DNA from: DAOUCP01 sp034432155
GTDB taxonomy: Bacteria > Chloroflexota > Anaerolineae > Epilineales > Epilineaceae
DNA: 14,130 nucleotides
Reading direction: 5' to 3'
Assembly (NCBI GenBank): GCA_034432155.1
Contig: DAOUCP010000020.1
Span: 1-14,130 of the forward strand
The translations under genes were made by a program, and so were the position numbers. The notes below the pieces were generated by a model that was given only the letters and a program-made list of their open reading frames with translations, was not told the origin of the DNA and made no database searches. Of the stretch, positions 1 through 7,067 are shown piece after piece. How positions within the stretch are numbered: the first letter of the stretch is position 1; each line of letters opens with the position of its first letter.

Positions 1-18
1 TCCCTACCTCCGGGGACC

Positions 19-47
19 ATTATAGCACAGCGTGTCCAGCGGAGCAA
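19..47 (-). promoter_or_regulatory. Leftward sigma-70-type promoter at window edge
   Basis: Read on the minus strand, TTGCTC (47-42) is followed by a 17-base spacer and a perfect TATAAT (24-19). A purine-rich GGAGGTAGGGA stretch follows near the edge. Transcription would start near position 12 and leave the window, so the gene served lies to the left and is not visible. The call rests on the perfect -10 and the exact 17-base spacing; the -35 is only a partial match. Confidence 0.55.
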
Positions 48-465
48 GTGCCTTCAGTGACTATTTGTCCAGAACCGACCCCTCTCGCCCCCTCGGAGCG
101 CGAAACGACGCCCTCCCAGCGGCGGAAGATACCCAGAAGAAGGTCCGATCATCGCCTTGAGTGTGGAAGTTGGGTGAGCGGCCGGGTGTCCAGCTGCGGA
201 CGACACCAAGGTGCACTCGCCGGACCCCATTTCGAGCACTTAGGAGACGAATCCGTGAAGCACCGTCGCTACGCTGCTTACGCCGCTCGAAATGATCGGA
301 ACAGCCGCTCGAATACCCCGGAATGCGCATCCGAAGAGCGGCGGCGGTACCGCGGGATTCAGGGCTAGGGACGGACGCAGCGAATAGCACCGGTCTGGTA
401 GGACCTGGCTCACGCAATGCCGACGAAGGGGAAAACGATCGCCGGCGCCGAACCGGAACGAGACC
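48..465. other. Gene-free stretch downstream of the VWA gene
   Basis: No convincing gene is seen here. The open frames on both strands (48-368 plus and 61-417 minus) have no good ribosome binding site, no recognisable domain, and compositions typical of random GC-rich frames. The stretch contains a direct repeat of GCCGCTCGAA (282-291 and 304-313). It lies between the stop of the VWA gene and a leftward promoter, so it probably holds the 3' end of the VWA transcript and the control region of an unseen gene to the left. Confidence 0.5.
282..313 (+). repeat. Direct repeat GCCGCTCGAA, 22-base period
   Basis: The 10-base word GCCGCTCGAA occurs at 282-291 and again at 304-313. The period of 22 bases is close to two helical turns. 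Such spacing suits two copies of a protein-binding half-site on the same DNA face, but the repeat lies about 240 bases upstream of the only nearby promoter and could be chance. Confidence 0.3.
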
Positions 466-2628
466 TTAGGGTCGCCCGGTCTCGGGCGGACACCCCAAGC
501 TGGGCGCGATCTGGGCGTAGATGGCGGCCAAGTCCTCGCCGTCGGGGGCGTGGTAGAAGTACTCCGGCCGGCTGGCAACGGCGCGTAGGAGACTCATGTC
601 GATCCCTTGCAGCGGATCGGCCGAGTTGGGCTGGCCAAGACCAACCGTGTACACGGTGATGCCCCGGTTCTTGACGGTCCGCGCCCAGCCGAGCACGGTG
701 TCGCCTTGCGAGCCCGTCGGCACCGGCGTCGGCACCCGGTTCGGCAGTCCGTCGGTCAGCAGGATCAGAACCGTCGCGTTGCCGGCCCGATGCTCCGGCG
801 CTGTCAGCACCGCCAGACCACGCTCGAGGGCCAGATCCAGCCGGGTTCCTTCGGCCACGGTGTCGGGAATCCTCGCCAGGGCGGCCCCAAGGGCCGCCTT
901 GTCGTTCGTCAGTGGCTCGAGGACCCAGGCCTGGTCGTGGAAGGCGACGATGGCCAACTGGTCGTGCTGCCCCTGGGCATTGGGACGAAGGCTGACCAGC
1001 TCGGCGAAGGCCGTGGCCGCCTCGAGGGCGGCGCTCAGCTTGGAGCGGCCGGAACTGGTGGGTTGGCGCATCGAGGTCGAGGCGTCCAGCACCAGAGCCA
1101 CGTCGGCGAACTTGCGCCACGGCTGGCAGGAGCTACGCAGCGCCATGGGCAGGTACTTGGGGCCGGGAGGCGGCGTGCCGGTGGCAGTTGGACGGGCAGT
1201 GGGCAAGGGGGTGGCAGTCGCCGATGGCTCGCTGGTTGGCGAGGCCGACGGCGACGGGGTGGGGCTGGGAGTGGACGAGGGCGTCACCGGCGGGACCAAC
1301 CAACCGTTGGCCGTCAGGATTTCCGAGGGCGAATTCACGGTGTCGCCGCCCCCCCACATGTTGGGGCAGACGGTGACATCGTACAGGCGCACAAGCCGGC
1401 GGCCGCCTTCCTCCACCCGCAGCACGGCGAACTCGGGGCTCCTTTCGGGAGAGCGGCAAATGGGAAGCGTAGGGTCCGGCTCGTCGCACTTGTTGACGCC
1501 GACAAAGAGCTCGCCGCCGCTGCCGCTCCAAGCAATTGGGGGACCTACAGGCCGCTCACCGTGCCCCAACCAAGGAACCCTTTCCAGCCCAAGGCGGCTG
1601 AGCTCCTCCAGCTGCCCCTGCGGCTCGAAGCGATACACGACGGCGTCCTCCTCATCGTGGATCGCCAACAGCCCGGGATGCAACCAGCCTTTGTTGATCG
1701 CCAGGTCTTTGGCGACGCGCTGTCCCGCCGGCAGCGGCAGGGTCCACGCCCTTCGCTCCACCAGGTCGGCGACGTTGAGGAAGTGGGACTCGCTCGTCAG
1801 CCCGGTGGTCACGAGGTAACGCTCATCGGCCGTGAGGTCGCCGTTGTAGATCAGACCGTAGCGCGGCGGTAGCTTCAGCGAGACCGGCTGCTCCGGCTGG
1901 AGCTGGATGCGCTCGGCGATCTCGCTCATGCTGGCCGGATCGATGGTGACGACGAAGCCATCGGCGGTAACGATGTGCGCCTGCCGGCCGTCCTTCGTCA
2001 CGAAAATGAGCTTGGCCGCCTGGGGCAGCCGAAGGTAGCCCCGCCGCCGACCGAGTTGCCACTCCCAGCCAAGATCGGAACGGAAGGGCTGGATGTCGGA
2101 CAACCGGTACTTGGCCACGCCGTACGGCGGCAGCTCCGGGAATTGCACCGGCTTGACACCGGCTGTGCTGACCAGGAAGGTGTCGTCATCCGCCAGCAAG
2201 GCAATGTCGCCCAAGGGCGCCATCTCGTCCTGGGTGTACACGCGCTGTTGCTCCCAGCTCGTCCAGTCGGCGCCAGTCCGACGCCAGACATGCACCACCT
2301 GGCACTGCTGCTCGTTTCGCTCACCTTGCCAGAGCAAGGTTGGCATGCCAAGACCCAAGATCACTGAGAACTCGGCCCTCCCGTCCAGGCGATTAGTCTC
2401 GTAGAGTTCCCCCGGCCCGCAGTACAGCGGCCGGTCACCGCCGACGGCCAGGACACACATCTTTCCACAGCCAGATTCTGGCGGGTCGAAGTTGCCTCCT
2501 CCAAACTCGATGACGAACGCCACCTCGGCCAGGCTCGGCTGCTCTTGGCCACCGGCCACCGACCGACCGCCGTCGAGCGCCGCCGGGAGCAAGAGAAGGC
2601 CCACTACCAGCACCCGCTTTCGGTTCAT
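466..2628 (-). CDS. Exported von Willebrand A domain protein with propeller-like N-terminal region
   Basis: The protein has 720 residues. The ATG at 2628 follows GGAGG (2635-2639) by 6 bases. Residues 1 to about 27 form a signal peptide (MNRKR, then a Leu/Val-rich core). Residues about 30-440 carry repeated beta-rich segments (for example DERYLVTTG and GFVVTIDP) that look like a propeller, without a family I can name. Residues 446-490 are a Pro/Ser/Thr linker ending in a YLPM motif, a common arrangement in Chloroflexota surface proteins. Residues 506-720 are a VWA domain with a complete metal-ion-dependent adhesion site: D515-x-S517-x-S519, T595 and D626 in LLTDG. It therefore probably binds a ligand or partner through a divalent cation outside the membrane. 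Its upstream neighbour on the same strand, 132 bases away, is another exported propeller-like protein. The specific role is unknown. Confidence 0.9.
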   Translation of the reverse strand: MNRKRVLVVGLLLLPAALDGGRSVAGGQEQPSLAEVAFVIEFGGGNFDPPESGCGKMCVLAVGGDRPLYCGPGELYETNRLDGRAEFSVILGLGMPTLLWQGERNEQQCQVVHVWRRTGADWTSWEQQRVYTQDEMAPLGDIALLADDDTFLVSTAGVKPVQFPELPPYGVAKYRLSDIQPFRSDLGWEWQLGRRRGYLRLPQAAKLIFVTKDGRQAHIVTADGFVVTIDPASMSEIAERIQLQPEQPVSLKLPPRYGLIYNGDLTADERYLVTTGLTSESHFLNVADLVERRAWTLPLPAGQRVAKDLAINKGWLHPGLLAIHDEEDAVVYRFEPQGQLEELSRLGLERVPWLGHGERPVGPPIAWSGSGGELFVGVNKCDEPDPTLPICRSPERSPEFAVLRVEEGGRRLVRLYDVTVCPNMWGGGDTVNSPSEILTANGWLVPPVTPSSTPSPTPSPSASPTSEPSATATPLPTARPTATGTPPPGPKYLPMALRSSCQPWRKFADVALVLDASTSMRQPTSSGRSKLSAALEAATAFAELVSLRPNAQGQHDQLAIVAFHDQAWVLEPLTNDKAALGAALARIPDTVAEGTRLDLALERGLAVLTAPEHRAGNATVLILLTDGLPNRVPTPVPTGSQGDTVLGWARTVKNRGITVYTVGLGQPNSADPLQGIDMSLLRAVASRPEYFYHAPDGEDLAAIYAQIAPSLGCPPETGRP

Positions 2629-2683
2629 CGTTTGCCTCCATGCGCTGTGCGGCGGGGAGGGCCGGCGGGGCCCCTCGGGTGCG

Positions 2684-2701
2684 GTGGCCCCGGCCGGCCA
2701 C
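2684..2701. other. Hairpin between the two exported-protein genes
   Basis: GTGGCC (2684-2689) and GGCCAC (2696-2701) are exact inverted repeats around a 6-base GC-only loop. They lie in the 132-base gap between the GEVED-domain gene and the VWA gene. Neither strand has a T-run behind it, so it is not a classical intrinsic terminator. It could be a pause, an mRNA processing site or simply GC-rich sequence. A second inverted repeat, CTACGG/CCGTAG (2761-2773), covers the stop codon of the upstream gene. Confidence 0.25.
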
Positions 2702-2760
2702 TGGGTTTGGCTGGGAGCGATGGATTCCGCTGCATCATCCTAGTTGCTACCGGCCAAGCT

Positions 2761-4248
2761 CTACGGTCCGTAGCAGCCCGAGCCCAGACTGTGAAGCAAG
2801 TAGTCCTCGGTTTCGCCCACTTCATAGCCACCGGCGGGTCCTTGGCCCTGGCTGCCGGAGGCGGCCTCATCGCTCACCGTTAGCCGCAGCCAGAGGCTGT
2901 CGCCCACATCCAGGCTGCGAAACGGCGGCGTGGTGAGCACGTGCGTGCCCGGTCCAAGTCGCCACAGCGCGTTGGGCACCGCCCACTCGGCCACCAGCGC
3001 CGGCTGGCCCGTCTCTGGGTCGGTGCAGGCCATCTCGTCGCCCCAGGCGCCGTTGCGGTTGAAGTCCAGCCACAGGTTCAGATACCGGTCGGCGAACGCG
3101 CCGGCCACCGTTACCGTGTACTGGAACGACGTCAGCCGGCAATGCGGCAACTGGATGGGGAAGGCGATGCCGTTGTCGCCGCCGTCACGGTTGGCCAGAT
3201 CGGGTGGCGGCTCGATGTTGGTCCGTCCATCGGCATCGGGTGGCTGGTCGGCGTCCTCCCCTTTCGTCACCGAGGCCCCCACCCAGTGATCCGCATCCGG
3301 GAACCAGTGCAGATGCCCGGCCGGTGCGCCGGTGAGCAGATCAAAGACCGACGGAAAGGCAGCGCCGATGCTGGGGTAGGCGGTCATCGGCGCCGCGAAG
3401 TGGTTCGTGCTGTCCGGAGCGTCGCCGACATCGGCGTCAGGCATGGGCTCCCCTTGGCCGCCGCAGCGAGGCGTGGAGGCGAAGTCCGTTGGGTCGTCAG
3501 GGGCAATGGACATGTGCCACGATACTGCCCCGGTGGCCCGGTTCACCGCGTACACGCCGCCGTGGTCCTCGCCCCACAGCCGATCGAAGCCATCGTAGGC
3601 CAGGCTTCCCAGCCCAAACGCGAGCGGCCGCGGGTTGCGCTGGGCACCGGTGGCCCGCGAGACGTCCACCAGCGCTATGCCCCCACTCGATCGGTCAAAG
3701 ACGCTGCCGACGATCGGCGGAATGTAGAGCGGCGCGTACTGGTACGCCAGGTCGCCAATATACTGCAGATTGGCGCCGACCGTACCCAAGAAAACGTTGT
3801 CGGGCCACACCCGCCACAATGCCCCCACTGGGGCGCCGTGCTGGTTCGTTCCGGCGTACGCCAGGTTCCGCCCATCCTCGGTCAGGGCCACCGTCCCGGC
3901 CGGCACCGCCCCCACCACCTGCTCCGGCGCCGTCGAGCCGATGCGCCAGATGGCCAGCCGGCCGCCCCCACTCAGGTAGAGCGAATCTGGGTGGCGAGCC
4001 GCCACACTGTTGTAGCCGAGCGGCGAATTGGGGAACAGCCCCCATCGTTTGTCGCAGACATCGATCCAGTTGACGCCGGTGTTCTCCTGGACGCCGTAAA
4101 TGAAACACGGCATCTCACAGGGAACATCAAAGCTGGGTATGCCCTGCGCCAGGGCAGGCGGACCCGCGCTGCCGGCTAGCCCGGCCAACGCGAGGAACAT
4201 GGCGACCGCGAAGGGGCCGCGTCTACTCTCTCTCTCGCCCGAGAACAC
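2761..4248 (-). CDS. Exported protein with propeller-like region and GEVED-type C-terminal domain
   Basis: From the in-frame GTG at 4248 the protein has 495 residues. The N-terminus has an Arg-rich segment, then a hydrophobic core MFLALAGLAGSAG ending in PALAQ, a good signal peptide. The next ~280 residues are beta-rich with propeller-like repeats (for example GVYAVNRATGAVSW). The C-terminal part has an acidic DAPDS entry, a calcium-loop-like DFNRNGAWGDE and the ending YEVGETEDYLL, the signature of GEVED domains found in bacterial surface and adhesin-like proteins. A longer frame opens at 4332, but that codon sits inside the -35 box of the promoter at 4304-4332, so it cannot be the start. The strong AGGAGG (4265-4270) is 16 bases from the GTG, which is far, and only 5 bases from an ATG at 4259 in another frame; see the CT repeat. 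The substrate or partner is unknown. It is probably co-transcribed with the VWA gene downstream. Confidence 0.82.
   Translation of the reverse strand: MFSGERESRRGPFAVAMFLALAGLAGSAGPPALAQGIPSFDVPCEMPCFIYGVQENTGVNWIDVCDKRWGLFPNSPLGYNSVAARHPDSLYLSGGGRLAIWRIGSTAPEQVVGAVPAGTVALTEDGRNLAYAGTNQHGAPVGALWRVWPDNVFLGTVGANLQYIGDLAYQYAPLYIPPIVGSVFDRSSGGIALVDVSRATGAQRNPRPLAFGLGSLAYDGFDRLWGEDHGGVYAVNRATGAVSWHMSIAPDDPTDFASTPRCGGQGEPMPDADVGDAPDSTNHFAAPMTAYPSIGAAFPSVFDLLTGAPAGHLHWFPDADHWVGASVTKGEDADQPPDADGRTNIEPPPDLANRDGGDNGIAFPIQLPHCRLTSFQYTVTVAGAFADRYLNLWLDFNRNGAWGDEMACTDPETGQPALVAEWAVPNALWRLGPGTHVLTTPPFRSLDVGDSLWLRLTVSDEAASGSQGQGPAGGYEVGETEDYLLHSLGSGCYGP
4226..4236. repeat. CT dinucleotide repeat (5.5 units) at the 5' end of the GEVED-protein gene
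   Basis: Positions 4226-4236 read CTCTCTCTCTC, which is GA repeats on the coding (minus) strand. The repeat lies between the best-placed start codon (ATG 4259, 5 bases after AGGAGG) and the signal-peptide core. As written, the ATG frame and the signal-peptide frame differ. Loss of one 2-base unit would join them, giving MLSRCSRARE followed by SRRGPFAVAMFLAL. This is the geometry of slippage-controlled genes, but a sequencing error or true GTG start is equally possible. Confidence 0.55.
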
Positions 4249-4303
4249 CTGCTGAGCATCGCAACCTCCTTTCGGTGGTTGGCTCGCTCCCCGCCTGGCT
4301 CCG

Positions 4304-4332
4304 ATTCTACCACAAAGCTCTTGCCATGTCAA
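4304..4332 (-). promoter_or_regulatory. Near-consensus sigma-70-type promoter for the exported-protein genes
   Basis: On the minus strand TTGACA (4332-4327), a 17-base spacer and TAGAAT (4309-4304) give a perfect -35 and a 5/6 -10. Transcription would begin near 4297, leaving about 40-50 bases of leader with AGGAGG at 4270-4265. It decides the start of the downstream gene, since the longest open frame begins inside the -35 box. Confidence 0.8.
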
Positions 4333-4857
4333 CAGGCGGTCGCTGAGAGGAGGGCCGCTCGCGCCCCCTGCGGTTGTTCAGCCCCGGAGACGGCACAGCG
4401 CCGGTACCTGGAGGGTCGACGGCGGGAGCGTCGCCTTCCGCCGCCATAGGGCGGCAAGGAGTGACTGGGAACATTGGACCTGGCGTCCACGCCTTCGGCG
4501 GCGCCCGATCGAGCAAGGGGGTGTGCGCGGTGCAGACCACCGACAGCCCTGAAGGGCCCGATCGCGGACGGGTGGGATGATGGCCGCAGCGGCATGGTGA
4601 TCGCCAACGTGATACGAATGGCCCTTGCGCCGATCGGCGTATCCCTCGTGCTGGCAGCGCGGGGCACCCGAGCGCTCACGTGTGTTGGTTCTTCATGGGG
4701 CGGGTGCCAGAGGGGAGAGAGCGGACGGTGTGCTACTACTGCCCGGCCGTGCCGGGCATAAGGAACGCTCCCCTATGAGAACGCGGGCTTTTTCCCAAGG
4801 TCATTTGGGCCTACATGAGTGCCTCTGTCTGCTCTTGCGGCAGACGATCGACGTTCC
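4333..4857. other. Gene-free 525-base stretch with several inverted repeats
   Basis: No gene is convincing on either strand. Visible structure: GATACG (4611-4616) paired with CGTATC (4638-4643), enclosing a 12-base palindrome CGCCGATCGGCG (4628-4639); GCCCGG/CCGGGC (4741-4757, 5-base loop); a CGGGC followed by TTTTT (4784-4793); CCCAA/TTGGG (4794-4809); and GTCTGC/GCAGAC (4827-4845, 7-base loop), which lies 12 bases past the stop of the membrane-protein gene and may end or protect its transcript. The 4741 arm could pair either with 4752-4757 or with 4784-4788 before the T5 run, a terminator-like choice on the plus strand. A small RNA is possible but no promoter was recognised. Confidence 0.45.
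4827..4845 (-). terminator. Possible 3' hairpin of the membrane-protein gene
   Basis: GTCTGC and GCAGAC form a perfect 6-base-pair stem with a 7-base loop, 12 bases beyond the TGA of the membrane-protein gene at 4858. There is no T-run on the minus strand after it, so it would be at most a T-less or Rho-assisted end, or a stabilising 3' hairpin. Confidence 0.3.
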
Positions 4858-6861
4858 TCAACGATCCGAGAACGATGCGTCGGGGACGTAGGCCACGCGC
4901 GCCCTCAGCGCAAGAGGTCTGGAGATAGGGGCCGTCCCGGTTGCACTGGTGGCGGAACGGGCGCTGGTGGCCGTGCTCTCCCGGATGACGAAGATGGTGA
5001 CGCCGTCCCGGTCGTATACCCGGCGCAGGTCCTGCCGTGCGGCCAGGCGATGGCGATCGAGAGGGGGTCCCGCGAAGTTGCCCTTGGGCCCAAGGTAGAT
5101 GTAGCGGACTCCCAGCCGGCGCAGTTCGTCGACGCCGTCCTGGCCGTTGACAAGCCGAACGACGGCCCGCGACATGGCAACCACTCGTGCCTCGTAGGCG
5201 GCTTCTCCCTGTCCATGGAGCATGGCGCCCGTGGTCGTACGACGGTCGGTGAAGTAAGGGATCCAGTATCCGCCGTCCGTACCGTGGGGGGCCCGGGGCA
5301 GCCAGAACACGGTGTTGACCGCAAAGACCGCGTCGCTCGGGGTGTTGCTTCGGATCCAGTCCATGGCCGTCACGTCGGCCGGGGTCACGAAGTGTCGATA
5401 GGGTTCGATGTCCCTCGCCCGATCGCGGACGGCGACCAGGACGAGGAATGCGGCGCCCACCGCGGCCGCCAGCCGCCAGTGTGGCGAATGGACTCGGCGC
5501 AAGAGGGGCATGACCTCGACGGTCGCAGCCCCCACCACAAGGCCGATGGGCAGGTAGAGAAGGACGAGCACCGCCCCAAGGTTGGTGAATCCGAGGAGCG
5601 GCAGGGACAGCCGGCTCGCGTGGCCGAGCGCGAGCAGGGCCAGGACCCACACCACCACGGCGGTGACCATTCGATCGCGCCGCAGCAGTCGCCAGCCAGC
5701 GGCGAGCAGAGCGAGGGCCAGGAGCCACGGCCGGGCCACCAGGTACGGCCAGGATGTCAGCGGGAAGTCGTGGTACTGCTGCTCGAAGATGGCTCGTTCG
5801 GCGGTGCGCGGCGCCGCTGCCTTCTCCAGGCCATGGCGCACGTACTCGGGCACCGCCGGGACGACGGCAGGCAGGACCAGCACAAGGCTGAGGATCGAGA
5901 CGACGAGCACTGCTTGTCCCAGCTGGCGCAAGCGTCCCGCGGCCCGGGCCTGGGGCCAGAACCACGCCGCCGCCAACACCAGCCATGGCAGGTGGAAGCC
6001 GGCGACCCGAAAGTGCAGTAGGAACACGCTGGCATTGAGGGCCGCTGCCAGAGCCGCCATCGCCACTCGCGTTCCGAACCGGCTGGTGCCGGTCAGCCAT
6101 AAGCGCACCGCCTGCCACGTCACCAGCCAGGCGGCCAGCATCACCGTCTGGCTGGCCAACTGGGTGAAGCGTCCCCAGTTCACGTAGTACGACGGCAGAT
6201 GGGAAAGCAAGCCAACCGTGACGGCCCCCCAGATGGCCGGCCAGCGGCCGACGAGCCGGTCGAGCGTCAGGTACACTCCCAGGCCGCACAGGCCCGACAA
6301 GGCCTGGGCGGTATAGAGGAGCGCCTCATGAGCCGGCTGCTGGGCGCCCCACCGGACGACGGCGGTGAGGGCATACAGGCCCAAATGGTATTGGTCCAGC
6401 GAGATGGGAAAGTAGGGCAGCATGCTGATGGGCAGCCGGCCAGCGGATGCCGTGAGCTGGGTCAAGATGGTGTGGTGCAAGGAATCGGTCCAGGCTGGGT
6501 AGGGGTCGCCGCGCACCACCCAGAACCGCGTGGCCAGGGTGGCCGCGAACACGGCCATAGCGAGCCATTCCAGCCGATCGAGAATCAGCTGCCGGCGCAG
6601 GTGATGGCGCAGGCGAAAGACCGTCCAGCCTGCCAGCCCGAGGAGCAGGAACAGGGTGCTTCGAGCATCGAGGGCGGCAGCCGGCAGAACGCGGCTGGTC
6701 CAGTAAAACAGGATGGGCCAAAAGGCAATGCTCAGGCTCACGGCCAGGCACCACCGTTGCAGAGGGCGCCACACGCGCCAGGTGTCGCCAAGGGTCAAAA
6801 GGGCCCAGCCGGGGATGGTCAAGATGGCGCCGATGGTGAGGATGAGGCGAAGTTGCTCCAC
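4858..6861 (-). CDS. Polytopic membrane protein, GT-C glycosyltransferase-like
   Basis: From the GTG at 6861 the protein has 667 residues and begins MEQLRLILTIGAIL, directly at the first membrane segment. The open frame reaches 7008, but the extra 49 residues are low-complexity, overlap the hppA promoter and have no start signal, so the shorter form is preferred; AGGGGAG lies 12 bases before the GTG. There are roughly a dozen hydrophobic segments, then a soluble C-terminal part (YRHFVTPADVTAMDWIRSNT, LRRLGVRYIYLGPKG, VYDRDGVTIFVIR). The first large outer loop has D119-PYPAW-x-D126 and SLHH, resembling the acidic-loop motif of GT-C enzymes that use polyprenyl-linked sugars. By analogy it may transfer a sugar to cell-envelope polymer or protein, but no specific family is recognised. 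It is divergent from hppA. A Ser/Ala/Thr-rich tail follows the last recognisable motif. Confidence 0.8.
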   Translation of the reverse strand: MEQLRLILTIGAILTIPGWALLTLGDTWRVWRPLQRWCLAVSLSIAFWPILFYWTSRVLPAAALDARSTLFLLLGLAGWTVFRLRHHLRRQLILDRLEWLAMAVFAATLATRFWVVRGDPYPAWTDSLHHTILTQLTASAGRLPISMLPYFPISLDQYHLGLYALTAVVRWGAQQPAHEALLYTAQALSGLCGLGVYLTLDRLVGRWPAIWGAVTVGLLSHLPSYYVNWGRFTQLASQTVMLAAWLVTWQAVRLWLTGTSRFGTRVAMAALAAALNASVFLLHFRVAGFHLPWLVLAAAWFWPQARAAGRLRQLGQAVLVVSILSLVLVLPAVVPAVPEYVRHGLEKAAAPRTAERAIFEQQYHDFPLTSWPYLVARPWLLALALLAAGWRLLRRDRMVTAVVVWVLALLALGHASRLSLPLLGFTNLGAVLVLLYLPIGLVVGAATVEVMPLLRRVHSPHWRLAAAVGAAFLVLVAVRDRARDIEPYRHFVTPADVTAMDWIRSNTPSDAVFAVNTVFWLPRAPHGTDGGYWIPYFTDRRTTTGAMLHGQGEAAYEARVVAMSRAVVRLVNGQDGVDELRRLGVRYIYLGPKGNFAGPPLDRHRLAARQDLRRVYDRDGVTIFVIRESTATSARSATSATGTAPISRPLALRARVAYVPDASFSDR

Positions 6862-6936
6862 GGCGTCGAATCGCTCCCCTGGCTGTGGCCGCGCGCTGGG
6901 CGTGGCCCGGGCTGGTAGCCGTACCTCCGCCCACCC

Positions 6937-6963
6937 TTGCCCGGGCCCTGACCATGTTATAAT
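6937..6963 (+). promoter_or_regulatory. Extended -10 promoter of hppA
   Basis: TGTTATAAT at 6955-6963 is a perfect extended -10 (TGnTATAAT). A weak TTGCCC (6937-6942) lies 15 bases upstream, as expected where an extended -10 reduces the need for a -35. Transcription would begin near 6970, leaving a leader of about 98 bases ending in AGGAGG (7055-7060), 7 bases before the hppA ATG. Confidence 0.75.
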
Positions 6964-7067
6964 CGCCGGCTCGATCTGGCCAACGCCCCCGAGGCCGCTG
7001 GCCCCCACAGGGGCTTTCGGGCGCGCCAGCGGCTGTCATCGCATCCAGACTTACAGGAGGCTCTCGT

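Noticed and set aside
48..417. Small open frames on both strands in the left gene-free stretch
   Set aside because: No ribosome binding site at suitable spacing, no recognisable domain and no coding-like composition.
473..488. CGCCCG/CGGGCG hairpin at the end of the VWA gene as terminator
   Set aside because: It lies inside the last codons and has no T-run after it on the minus strand.
596..1872. Two long plus-strand open frames of about 400 codons antisense to the VWA gene
   Set aside because: They mirror the third-position GC bias of the real gene, have no domain and no start signal, and the minus strand shows a clear signal peptide and VWA domain.
4249..4332. Upstream extension of the GEVED-domain protein to the ATG at 4332
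   Set aside because: That ATG overlaps the -35 box of a near-consensus promoter, so it lies before the transcription start.
4811..6289. A 492-codon minus-strand frame inside the membrane-protein gene
   Set aside because: Its translation is Arg/Pro/Gly-rich with no membrane segments or motifs; it is a shadow of the multi-pass protein in the neighbouring frame.
6862..7008. 49-residue N-terminal extension of the membrane protein
   Set aside because: It covers the hppA promoter, is low-complexity, and the GTG at 6861 places the start right at the first membrane segment.
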